In this document: piece by piece, positions 5,429 through 11,322 of the stretch
Layout of the letters: every line of letters starts with the position of its first letter
How positions within the stretch are numbered: position 1 is the first letter of the stretch
Assembly: GCA_016204595.1 (NCBI GenBank)
Contig: JACQKJ010000038.1
Span: 1 to 17,135, forward strand
Reading direction: 5' to 3'
Source: Candidatus Komeilibacteria bacterium
GTDB lineage: Bacteria > Patescibacteriota > Patescibacteriia > UBA1558 > 2-01-FULL-52-15
DNA length: 17,135 nt
Notes under the pieces: generated by a model
What the model saw: the letters and a program-made list of their open reading frames with translations, nothing else
What the model was told of the DNA's origin: nothing
Databases searched by the model: none
Position numbers and translations under genes: made by a program

Positions 5429-8011
5429 ATGTATCTCGAAAAGATCGACATCCAGGGATTCAAATCGTTCGCGCAGCCGACAACACTGGTATTCAATAGG
5501 GAATTGACCGCAATCGTAGGCCCCAACGGTTCAGGCAAATCAAATATCGCCGACGCGATCCGCTGGGTCCTGGGCGAGCAAAGTCTGAAGTTGTTACGCG
5601 GAAAAAAAAGCGACGACGTCATTTTTTCCGGAAGCGACACCAAGGGACGCCTGGGTTTTGCCAAAGTAACGATCTACCTCAACAATCAGAATCGAGAGGC
5701 CGGCATCGATTATGACCAGGTCGTGATCGAGCGAAATGTAAACCGCAGCGGAGAAAGCGAATATCTCGTCAACGGTTCCAAAGTGCGGCTCACCGACGTG
5801 CAGATCCTCCTTGCGAAAGCGCACGTGGGCCAAAAAAGCTACAGCGTCATCGGCCAGGGCATGATCGATTCGCTTCTCGCGTTCACGGCGCAGGAACGAA
5901 AGGATTTTTTTGACGAGGCAACGGGCGTCAGGCATTTTCAGCTCAAAAAAAACCAGGCCGTTCACAAGCTGGAGCAAACCGAGGAAAATCTCGTGCAGGC
6001 AGAGCTGGTGCTTACGGAGATCGAGCCCCGGCTCCGCACCCTCTCGCGGCAAGTGAGGCGTCTGGAACGCAAAGAAGACCTGGAACGGCAGCTGAAAGAA
6101 CTGCAGACCTCGTACTACAGTACGCTTATGGGTTCGCTCACCGCAGACCTTGAGAAAACTTCGGCACACGTGGAACATGCCCAGACCGCGCTGAACGCGC
6201 TGCAAACCGAGCAACAATCGATACAGAAACAGCTGGATGCCCTTGACCGTGAACAGAGCAGAAGCGACTCGTATGATCTTTTGCAGAAAAAACTCTTCAA
6301 TCTCCAGCAGGAATACAACGCGCTGACCAAAAAAAAGATCGTTCTGGAATCGCGGCAGGATCTGGACCTCATCAAAACAGGCAACCAGGAACAGGTCATT
6401 CTGAAACAGCGGCTCGAGTATATCCTGCACACCGTCCGAACGCTCGAAACCGAGAGATCCGAATTGAACAAAAAAAACGCAGCAGCAGAAAATGTCCTTG
6501 CGGAAGCCAAGCGGCATAGAGCAGACCAACAACATAAACTGAAAGAGCTTGAACGCCAGCTCCTGCACGAGCAGGCGGCAACGGATTGGGATGCGGTCGC
6601 ATCGCTGGCCGAGACCCTGCACGCCGAACACGAACAGCTCCGCGTACGTATAGAGAAACTAGAATCGCCTGAGCACGTGAGCGGGTTCAAGCAGCAATTC
6701 GCGCAATTCGCCGAGAAGCTCGCGGGTTTTCTTTCTCGCCTCAAAGTGCGCCCCTCAAACCAGCGCGAGGCGCGATGGACGCAGTTCACCGCGATGAACA
6801 GCGCGCTTGAAAAACTGGTGACCGAGCTGCACGCGGAAGAAACGGCGCATGAACTCCGCAAGCAGGAACTGGTACTCGTCAACAGGCAGCTTTCGGACAA
6901 AGCGCGTGAAGAAAAAGAGCTGCAGCGCGAGCTGTCTTCCGACACAAGCATACGGCAGGAAGCTCTGTCCAAGGATCTCGCGGACCTATCAGGCCAGCTC
7001 GCAGAAAAAGAGCATGCCATGTCCCGGCTGCGCAGCGAGATCGATTCTTTCAACAAGCTGGAGGAGGATAAACGGAACACCCTGGTCGCCTCGCAAAAAA
7101 AATTGCGCACGCTGCAATACGATTTCACATTGAAAAACAACGAACTGACGACTCTCAAGGTCGAAATGGCGAAATTCGAGACCCGCAAGGAGGAGTTGGA
7201 CCGAGAAATGACGCAGGAAGCGCCGGGTCTGGTCCTCGGGAAAGCGGACCACGCAAATACCGAGCAGGCGCGCGAGCAGATCGCGACGCTCAAAAAACAG
7301 CTGAACATCATCGGGGGCATTGATACTGAAACCATGAAAGAATATCAGGAGGTGCACGAGAAACACACCTTCCTGAAGCAGCAGACGACCGATCTGCGCT
7401 CCGCTCAAAAATCGCTGATCGAACTCATCAAAGATCTGGACGAGCATATCGGCAAGCAATTCCAGCACGCGTTCAAGGGCATCAACAGCCACTTCACCAA
7501 ATATTTCAAAAAACTCTTCAACGGCGGCACCGCAAAGCTCATGCTGACCATGCTCGAGGACGAGCCGGAAGAGACCGAACCGGAAGAAGTAGCAGAAACC
7601 GAACCGGCCGACACCGCAAAGACCGCACCGCATCACATCAAAACCAAACGCTTCGACTATATGATCGAGATACAGGCAACGCCGCCCGGCAAAAAACTTG
7701 CCAGCATCGCGATGCTTTCCGGCGGTGAGAAAGCGCTGACTGCCATCGCGCTTATCTGTTCCATCATTGCCAACAACCCGCCGCCTTTTGTGGTATTGGA
7801 TGAAGTGGATGCGGCCCTCGACGAAGCGAACTCGATACGATTCGCGGAGATCATCGGTGAGCTGGTGGATCGCAGCCAGTTCATCACCATTACTCATAAC
7901 CGCGCGACCATGCATCAGGCTCAGATCCTGTATGGCATTACCATGGGCGACGACGGCATTTCACGCCTGCTGTCGGTCAATTTCGAACAAGCCGACAAGC
8001 TGAGCGCATGA
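5429..8011 (+). CDS. smc: SMC chromosome condensation ATPase, short form without recognisable hinge
   Basis: SMC proteins are ABC-type ATPases with long coiled-coil arms that organise and separate chromosomes. The N-terminal head shows Walker A GPNGSGKS (31–38), Q-loop VLGEQ (47–51) and the conserved SVIGQGMIDSLL segment. The C-terminal head shows the signature LSGGEKALTAIAL (from 763) and Walker B FVVLDEVDAALDE with D791 and E792. Between them are two coiled-coil stretches of roughly 240 residues each. Bacterial SMC is normally 1,150–1,200 residues with a globular glycine-rich hinge of about 150; here the midpoint (about 410–450) has only a short turn with a proline. An acidic EP-rich insert (about 708–730) lies in the C-terminal head. 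All ATPase motifs are intact, so it should be functional. Confidence 0.9.
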   Translation: MYLEKIDIQGFKSFAQPTTLVFNRELTAIVGPNGSGKSNIADAIRWVLGEQSLKLLRGKKSDDVIFSGSDTKGRLGFAKVTIYLNNQNREAGIDYDQVVIERNVNRSGESEYLVNGSKVRLTDVQILLAKAHVGQKSYSVIGQGMIDSLLAFTAQERKDFFDEATGVRHFQLKKNQAVHKLEQTEENLVQAELVLTEIEPRLRTLSRQVRRLERKEDLERQLKELQTSYYSTLMGSLTADLEKTSAHVEHAQTALNALQTEQQSIQKQLDALDREQSRSDSYDLLQKKLFNLQQEYNALTKKKIVLESRQDLDLIKTGNQEQVILKQRLEYILHTVRTLETERSELNKKNAAAENVLAEAKRHRADQQHKLKELERQLLHEQAATDWDAVASLAETLHAEHEQLRVRIEKLESPEHVSGFKQQFAQFAEKLAGFLSRLKVRPSNQREARWTQFTAMNSALEKLVTELHAEETAHELRKQELVLVNRQLSDKAREEKELQRELSSDTSIRQEALSKDLADLSGQLAEKEHAMSRLRSEIDSFNKLEEDKRNTLVASQKKLRTLQYDFTLKNNELTTLKVEMAKFETRKEELDREMTQEAPGLVLGKADHANTEQAREQIATLKKQLNIIGGIDTETMKEYQEVHEKHTFLKQQTTDLRSAQKSLIELIKDLDEHIGKQFQHAFKGINSHFTKYFKKLFNGGTAKLMLTMLEDEPEETEPEEVAETEPADTAKTAPHHIKTKRFDYMIEIQATPPGKKLASIAMLSGGEKALTAIALICSIIANNPPPFVVLDEVDAALDEANSIRFAEIIGELVDRSQFITITHNRATMHQAQILYGITMGDDGISRLLSVNFEQADKLSA

Positions 8012-8041
8012 TTGGAAAGACCGGGAATGCTGTGCTATAGT
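8012..8041 (+). promoter_or_regulatory. Promoter of the secreted-protein gene, probably leaderless
   Basis: TTGGAA at 8012–8017, an 18-nt spacer and TATAGT at 8036–8041 with an extended TGC before it. The expected start of transcription falls on or next to ATG 8048, so the mRNA would have no leader. Confidence 0.5.
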
Positions 8042-8047
8042 AAACTC

Positions 8048-8794
8048 ATGACACGGAGGACCACCTACGCCACAATGCTTTCGCTGTTCATCATGTTCGG
8101 CATAGCCGCCACGAGCTCCGCCCAGAATGAACGCGCGCGCACTGCGGCCGATCCTGATCAACAGACCTTCGCTTCCGTCATCGGCCAGCGCATGGCCGCG
8201 TACTTACAAAATATTCGTTCGTCATTGGAACGAAGCGCCGGACTGCCGGACACCGAGAAAAAAAATTACGTCGGACGCGTCGCGAAAGATATTTCTTCCC
8301 TCCAGGGCCAGACCGCAGCGATCGGCAGAGCAGAAGACCAGGCACTCTTGAAGCAGCGTATGCAAGAATTGCGCGATAGCTGGACGAAACTCGAACGCAG
8401 CGTGAAATTCTATGTCTCCGTGATCCTCAGTAATAATGTTCGTTTTGCCATTGAACGTTTGGAAGGGATCGAGGAAAAAACGAATGTTCTCGTCAGCCGC
8501 TTGCCGGATGACCATCAAAACCGAGAGGCCATCCTCGAATTGCAGCAGGAATTCAGCGATCATCTTACCGCTGCCCGGGACGCGTATCGTGCCGCTCAGG
8601 ATCTTTTTGGAAAACTTGAATCGGCCGAAAACGCTTCTGTGCAATCCATCTTCAAAGACGGCCAGGACAAACTGAAAGAAGCGCATACCAGTCTGCGCCA
8701 GGCTCGCCAATCGTTCCGGTCACTGCTGCAAAATCTAAAACAATCATTACCATACACGGCTACCCCTTCAAGTACTGCCCCTTCCCAACCATAG
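8048..8794 (+). CDS. Secreted or periplasm-side helical protein, unknown function
   Basis: I choose ATG 8048 because it begins a clear signal peptide: MTRRTT, hydrophobic MLSLFIMFGIAAT, then SSA-Q as a likely cleavage site. A frame opening with TTG at 8012 would put twelve extra residues before it and lie on the promoter. The mature part (about 220 residues) is almost entirely alpha-helical, rich in Q, E, R and A with heptad-like spacing, and ends in a proline/serine/threonine tail (TATPSSTAPSQP). No cysteines or catalytic motif stand out. The small membrane-anchored protein gene starts two bases past the stop, so the pair may form an envelope unit. Function unknown. Confidence 0.75.
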   Translation: MTRRTTYATMLSLFIMFGIAATSSAQNERARTAADPDQQTFASVIGQRMAAYLQNIRSSLERSAGLPDTEKKNYVGRVAKDISSLQGQTAAIGRAEDQALLKQRMQELRDSWTKLERSVKFYVSVILSNNVRFAIERLEGIEEKTNVLVSRLPDDHQNREAILELQQEFSDHLTAARDAYRAAQDLFGKLESAENASVQSIFKDGQDKLKEAHTSLRQARQSFRSLLQNLKQSLPYTATPSSTAPSQP

Positions 8795-8796
8795 CC

Positions 8797-9093
8797 ATGG
8801 CAACGAACTACTACAAAAAAACATTCATCGCGCTCGGCGGCTTGGGCCTTCTGGCGCTTGCCGTGATATTCGCTTTCTACGATGTTATCAATCCGGCCGG
8901 ACCGTTAAATACCGTCGCTCGTCGAACGACATCAGCCACCACTCCGGCCTCGGCAAGTAATGATCAGATCTTCCAGGAACTCGACGCCGATCTTGCCGAT
9001 CTGGAAACGCAATACAACTTCAACCAAGATCCGGACGCTGACGCAATTGCGGCCCCTAATTTCGGCGATGAGCTGAATGTCCTGTCGCAATAA
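8797..9093 (+). CDS. Small single-pass membrane protein, unknown function
   Basis: This 98-residue protein has a lysine pair (YYKK) before one membrane helix (TFIALGGLGLLALAVIFAFY, residues 9–28). A threonine/serine/alanine-rich linker follows, then an acidic tail with ELDADLADLETQYNFNQDPD. It is probably an N-in membrane protein with the acidic tail outside. It lies two bases behind the secreted helical protein gene and is likely co-transcribed with it. A cytoplasmic tail cannot be excluded. No family recognised. Confidence 0.72.
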   Translation: MATNYYKKTFIALGGLGLLALAVIFAFYDVINPAGPLNTVARRTTSATTPASASNDQIFQELDADLADLETQYNFNQDPDADAIAAPNFGDELNVLSQ

Positions 9094-9145
9094 TAGTACA
9101 CGGTGAGGGGCCTGTGCCCCGAAGCCTTGGCGAAGTGGCATTGAC

Positions 9146-9246
9146 CCCGTTAAAAGTCCCGTATGACAACTGCTTGCACAGGATACCGTGTCTCATCATG
9201 AGAAACAGTCTCCTATATGTAAATTTTGGATGGGACTTCTAACGGG
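9146..9246. mobile_element. 101-bp palindromic element, copy 2
   Basis: Ends CCCGTTAAAAGTCCC (9146–9160) and GGGACTTCTAACGGG (9232–9246) pair with a single mismatch, and the palindrome extends one more C/G outward. A central hairpin TCTCAT-C-ATGAGA is centred on element base 52, as in copy 1. TTGAC flanks it at 9141–9145 and 9248–9252. Element position 11 and its partner are A-T in copy 1 and G-C in copy 2, a compensating change that keeps pairing. Confidence 0.65.
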
Positions 9247-9247
9247 G

Positions 9248-9275
9248 TTGACATTTTCCGGGGTTCTGGTATACT
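9248..9275 (+). promoter_or_regulatory. Strong promoter of the 3D-domain gene
   Basis: TTGACA at 9248–9253, a 16-nt spacer and an extended −10 TGGTATACT ending at 9275. The −35 box is made of the direct repeat that flanks the 101-bp element, so the element's insertion edge forms part of the promoter. Confidence 0.75.
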
Positions 9276-9310
9276 GCTCCGTTACATAAAAATACAAGGA
9301 AAAACGATAG

Positions 9311-9342
9311 ATTCCAACATAGCGTGGAATTTTTTATTTTTT
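9311..9342 (+). terminator. Attenuator-like hairpin in the 3D-gene leader
   Basis: ATTCCA (9311–9316) pairs with TGGAAT (9325–9330), followed directly by TTTTTATTTTTT. It lies about 30 nt behind the predicted transcription start and so would stop most transcripts early unless it is disrupted. The stem is only six pairs long, so strength is moderate. Confidence 0.5.
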
Positions 9343-9346
9343 GTCG

Positions 9347-9451
9347 ATGACGCCCCACAGTAAACAACACGGACAAATCGAAACAAAAAATAAACCCCGC
9401 ATTTGCGGGGTCAACTGCCGCGAATCCCACTGTACGGGATGCGGCAGATGA
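9347..9451 (+). CDS. Possible 34-aa cysteine-rich leader ORF
   Basis: ATG 9347 opens a 34-codon frame ending at TGA 9449–9451. The C-terminus has four cysteines spaced like a small zinc knuckle (ICGVNCRESHCTGCGR, residues 19–34). The same DNA forms two near-perfect hairpins (9391–9434 region), so the frame may be incidental to an RNA structure. No Shine-Dalgarno site. Its stop is one base before a TTG and 13 bases before ATG 9465 of the next gene, a spacing that would allow coupling. Confidence 0.3.
   Translation: MTPHSKQHGQIETKNKPRICGVNCRESHCTGCGR
9392..9447 (+). promoter_or_regulatory. Tandem hairpins in the leader of the 3D-domain gene
   Basis: The first hairpin is CCCCGC-ATTT-GCGGGG. 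The second has stem CTGCCGC/GCGGCAG, a GA bulge, ATCCC/GGGAT and an ACTGTAC loop. They follow the attenuator-like hairpin and end just before the start codon. The arrangement looks like a cis-acting RNA element. It does not match a riboswitch I know. Confidence 0.5.
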
Positions 9452-9464
9452 TTTGAGTAAATTT

Positions 9465-9962
9465 ATGCTTACCTTAGAACAATTCGAACACAATCCTACC
9501 CGCCTCAGTTTCACGGCAATTATTGCCGTAGCGGTGCTTTTGTGGCTGTTCCCGCAGGCTACTTTGGGAGACGTCTACTCTAATCCTGATGCGCTGATTT
9601 TTGACGCGAGCGCTCCGCATACCGCGAGTATCCTTTCAATTGCGCGCAAATCAGACACGGCGTACGAGCCGAGCAAAGCAACGACCAGCATTATGGTAAC
9701 GTCCTACAATAGTGAGCCTGGTCAGACCGATGCAACGCCGTTCATCACGGCGTTCGGCACGCAGGTTCGGGACGGCATCGTTGCCACGAACTATCTGCCC
9801 AAAGGGACCAAGGTGCGGTTTCCGGACCTCTATGGCGATAAGGTGTTCGTCGTTGAGGACCGCATGAACATCCGCTATTACAAGCGTATGGATATCTGGT
9901 CTGCTGACAAGGAATTCTCGCGCAACTTCGGCGCACGGTATTTGAGGATGGAAATTCTATAA
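9465..9962 (+). CDS. Membrane-anchored 3D-domain (double-psi beta-barrel) protein
   Basis: From ATG 9465 the product is 165 residues; a TTG at 9453 would add four. After a short cytoplasmic start comes a hydrophobic segment (LSFTAIIAVAVLLWLF), serving as membrane anchor or uncleaved signal. The C-terminal 85 residues form a 3D domain, as in the MltA/YabE family: VTSYNSEPGQTDATPF, then GIVATNYLPKGTKVRFPDLYG and VVEDRMN with the aspartates of RMDIW. The aspartates form the active or binding site in relatives that cut or bind peptidoglycan, so a role in cell-wall remodelling outside the membrane is likely. A strong promoter, a structured leader and a strong terminator make it a single-gene unit. 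Confidence 0.85.
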   Translation: MLTLEQFEHNPTRLSFTAIIAVAVLLWLFPQATLGDVYSNPDALIFDASAPHTASILSIARKSDTAYEPSKATTSIMVTSYNSEPGQTDATPFITAFGTQVRDGIVATNYLPKGTKVRFPDLYGDKVFVVEDRMNIRYYKRMDIWSADKEFSRNFGARYLRMEIL

Positions 9963-9969
9963 AACAAGA

Positions 9970-9994
9970 AGGACCCCGAAAGGGGTCTTTTTTT
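9970..9994 (+). terminator. Rho-independent terminator of the 3D-domain gene
   Basis: GACCCC-GAAA-GGGGTC (9972–9987) followed by seven T. The GAAA tetraloop and T-run are textbook. It may also stop minus-strand transcripts from the tRNA side. Confidence 0.92.
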
Positions 9995-10072
9995 GTTTCT
10001 AACAAACTGGAGTCACAGGCGGGAATTCTCTTCCCCCGCTAGTATCTGCCCCTCGACTCACTCCGTTCGCTC

Positions 10073-10094
10073 AGGGCATCCGCCTTTGGCGGAT
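10073..10094. repeat. Small palindrome next to the tRNA remnant
   Basis: CATCCGCC-TTT-GGCGGATG is a perfect 8-bp hairpin that touches the 3' edge of the degenerate tRNA-Cys half. The preceding stretch (about 10051–10075) carries a second, looser repeat of the kind CTCACTCCGTTCGCTCAGGG. Confidence 0.5.
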
Positions 10095-10177
10095 GGAGGC
10101 ACGAGGGGGAATCCCACTTCGCTCCTCGCAAACTCGGAGCTACGAGGGACAGGTCGAACCCGCGAATAAGGGTTTTG
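10094..10177 (-). pseudogene. 3' half of a degenerate tRNA-Cys, with hairpin inserted in the T-loop
   Basis: Bases 10094–10113 are identical (20/20) to the 3' end of the intact tRNA-Cys, and 10154–10177 match its T-arm to anticodon-loop part at 23 of 24 positions. A 40-nt hairpin-forming insert (10114–10153) splits the T-loop. The T-stem has a C-C mismatch (GCGGG against CCCCC). The matching 5' half lies at 10339–10400. Confidence 0.75.
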
Positions 10178-10193
10178 TCCCGATTCCGACATC

Positions 10194-10268
10194 TGGAGGC
10201 ACGAGGGGGAATCGAACCCCCGAATAAGGGTTTTGCAGACCCTTGCCTTACCACTTGGCTATCGTGCC
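10194..10268 (-). tRNA. tRNA-Cys (anticodon GCA)
   Basis: On the minus strand the acceptor GGCACGA pairs with TCGTGCC, followed by discriminator T and an encoded CCA. The D-arm is GCC-AAGTGGTAA-GGC, the anticodon arm AGGGT-CTGCAAA-ACCCT with GCA, the variable loop TATTC and the T-arm GGGGG-TTCGATT-CCCCC. Total 75 nt. All arms pair, so this is the functional gene. It sits between the two halves of a degenerate copy of itself and is bordered by an inverted repeat, CGACATCTGGAGGCA at left and TGCCTCCAGATGTCG at right, that overlaps its 3' end. A weak promoter candidate on the minus strand is TATACG/TTTTTA at 10444–10472. Confidence 0.97.
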
Positions 10269-10338
10269 GTATGCCTCCAGATGTCGAATCCGGGATCCCG
10301 CCTTCCTTATATCCAATATTAATTTGTGCGGCGGGACA

Positions 10339-10400
10339 CACCCTTGCCTTACCACCCACCGCGTAGCGGGGTCCCGCTTCGCGGGATTGGCCACCGTGCC
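10339..10400 (-). pseudogene. 5' half of a degenerate tRNA-Cys, with hairpin inserted in the D-loop
   Basis: ACCCTTGCCTTACCAC (10340–10355) is identical to the D-arm and anticodon-arm part of the intact tRNA-Cys, and 10387–10400 match its 5' end at 12 of 14 positions. A 31-nt insert (10356–10386) made of CCGC-GTA-GCGG and CCCGC-TTC-GCGGG hairpins splits the D-loop. With the 3' half it forms one outer tRNA copy interrupted at the anticodon loop. Confidence 0.75.
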
Positions 10401-10426
10401 CCGTTATACGCCCACGTGTAACGGGG
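10399..10426. repeat. Mini-palindrome with CCCCGTTA ends
   Basis: CCCCGTTATAC and GTGTAACGGGG pair over 11 positions (one G-U) around GCCCAC. The ends match those of the two 101-bp elements. CGTGCC is directly repeated at 10395–10400 and 10427–10432, like a target duplication next to the 5' end of the degenerate tRNA. Confidence 0.55.
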
Positions 10427-10467
10427 CGTGCCGGAAAAACTCGCGTATACGGTAACAGAACGGAAGT

Positions 10468-10529
10468 AAAAAAACAAGAAAAATTGAAGGGCCCGTCCGC
10501 CGCGACGCGTGTCGTGAACAAGACGGGCC
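10468..10529 (-). terminator. Terminator of the minus-strand two-gene operon
   Basis: On the minus strand GGCCCGTC pairs perfectly with GACGGGCC (plus positions 10522–10529 and 10490–10497). It is followed by CTTCAATTTTTCTTG and seven T. It lies about 30 nt past the stop of the 97-residue protein. Confidence 0.72.
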
Positions 10530-10557
10530 AAAATCATCAGAGGTATCCGTAAAAACA

Positions 10558-10851
10558 TCACTCCGTTCCGGCAAGAGCCAGCATTGCAATATCCTGCAGG
10601 AACTCTACGCCGGTTCCGGGGAATGCATCCCTTCTTGATGCATACTCACTCACCGGGAAGGTGAATGGCACTCCTCCAAGAACCGGATCATTCCAGTAGT
10701 AGACGTCCTTTCCCCAGGATATGCATCGAAATCGCCGTGGCCGGATTTCCGAGCCATCCCAGCCATGCATCGGCACTTCTAGCATCGGTTTCTTGCACGT
10801 GAGGCACAGGACCTCTTCGATCTGCTGATTCGCTGCCGAGTTGTTCGTCAC
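10558..10851 (-). CDS. Hypothetical protein, 97 aa, with one CxxC
   Basis: I do not recognise this protein. The start is GTG, with a strong GGAGGTG five bases ahead, and overlaps the stop of the upstream gene (GTGA), so it is translationally coupled. The N-terminal part has CLTCKKPM (16–23) and a third cysteine at FRCISWG, which could form part of a metal site. The rest contains many aromatics and glycines (VYYWNDPVLGGVPFTFPVSEY) and a short C-terminal helix. No signal peptide or membrane segment. It and the 127-residue partner are probably one functional unit. Confidence 0.7.
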   Translation of the reverse strand: MTNNSAANQQIEEVLCLTCKKPMLEVPMHGWDGSEIRPRRFRCISWGKDVYYWNDPVLGGVPFTFPVSEYASRRDAFPGTGVEFLQDIAMLALAGTE

Positions 10852-11231
10852 GAAACACCTCCTGCGTGCATGTGCACAGGTTCTGCTGTCGCATGCTCGA
10901 GAAATGAATCTACCCTCCAGGGATCGAAATCGGCAAGTCCGCCGTTCTCATCCACCAGCAGATCGTGGTTGAACACGACCAGATGTCCCAACTGATGGCA
11001 CCACCGGAGAAACAGGTCCCAATCCCTGTCGATTCTCTTGGAGCAGAGACACGTCATGAAAACGATGACTGGTTGATCGGTCGGAATTGACTCGATGCGA
11101 CAATCCCAATCCTGAAATACGAGGTCAATCCCCCTTTCGGAAAGCTCGTTAAAAAGCTTGGGCATCGCGAATGGCGGCGGGTCGACCGGCGTGCGGTACG
11201 AAGACTCGGGTACCAGCATGACAAGGCGCAT
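10848..11231 (-). CDS. Hypothetical protein, 127 aa, first gene of a minus-strand operon
   Basis: I do not recognise this protein. I choose the ATG at 11231–11229 (MRLVMLVPES) because GGGGGGA stands a few bases ahead; a TTG at 11246 would include that site in the coding part. The start MRLVMLVPE and later PVIVFMTCLCS and LVVFNHDLLVDENGG look like parallel beta strands of a Rossmann-like alpha/beta fold, but no catalytic motif can be named. Two cysteines lie in CLC. The stop overlaps the GTG of the next gene. The gene is divergent from polA with overlapping promoters. Confidence 0.7.
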   Translation of the reverse strand: MRLVMLVPESSYRTPVDPPPFAMPKLFNELSERGIDLVFQDWDCRIESIPTDQPVIVFMTCLCSKRIDRDWDLFLRWCHQLGHLVVFNHDLLVDENGGLADFDPWRVDSFLEHATAEPVHMHAGGVS

Positions 11232-11276
11232 GGAGCATCCCCCCAATGTTCAGGAACGAAAATGGAAAAACAATTC

Positions 11277-11305
11277 AGCCTACCGAATTGCCCACGCGCC
11301 GTCAA
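11277..11305 (-). promoter_or_regulatory. Promoter of the minus-strand operon
   Basis: On the minus strand TTGACG (plus 11300–11305), a 17-nt spacer and TAGGCT (plus 11277–11282). It overlaps the polA promoter, so the two directions may compete. Confidence 0.5.
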
Positions 11306-11316
11306 GGTGCTAGTAT
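11288..11316 (+). promoter_or_regulatory. Promoter of polA, probably leaderless
   Basis: TTGCCC at 11288–11293, a 17-nt spacer and TAGTAT at 11311–11316 with an extended TGC before it. The expected start falls on ATG 11323, so polA mRNA would have no leader. Confidence 0.5.
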
Positions 11317-11322
11317 GGCAAT

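Noticed and set aside
5594..7335. Long minus-strand frames of 345 and 406 codons
   Set aside because: They lie fully antisense to smc, whose motifs are unmistakable. The translations are low-complexity (runs of F/L or S/C) typical of reversed coiled-coil coding sequence.
8012..8047. TTG start for the secreted protein
   Set aside because: It would place twelve residues before the signal peptide and overlaps the promoter; ATG 8048 fits better.
9282..9464. Cyclic di-AMP (ydaO) riboswitch before the cell-wall gene
   Set aside because: The position would fit, but the conserved purine-rich blocks of that class are not visible; only simple hairpins are seen.
10039..10521. Minus-strand frame of 160 codons
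   Set aside because: It runs through the tRNA-Cys gene, its split copy and the palindromes, so it is an accident of GC-rich repeats.
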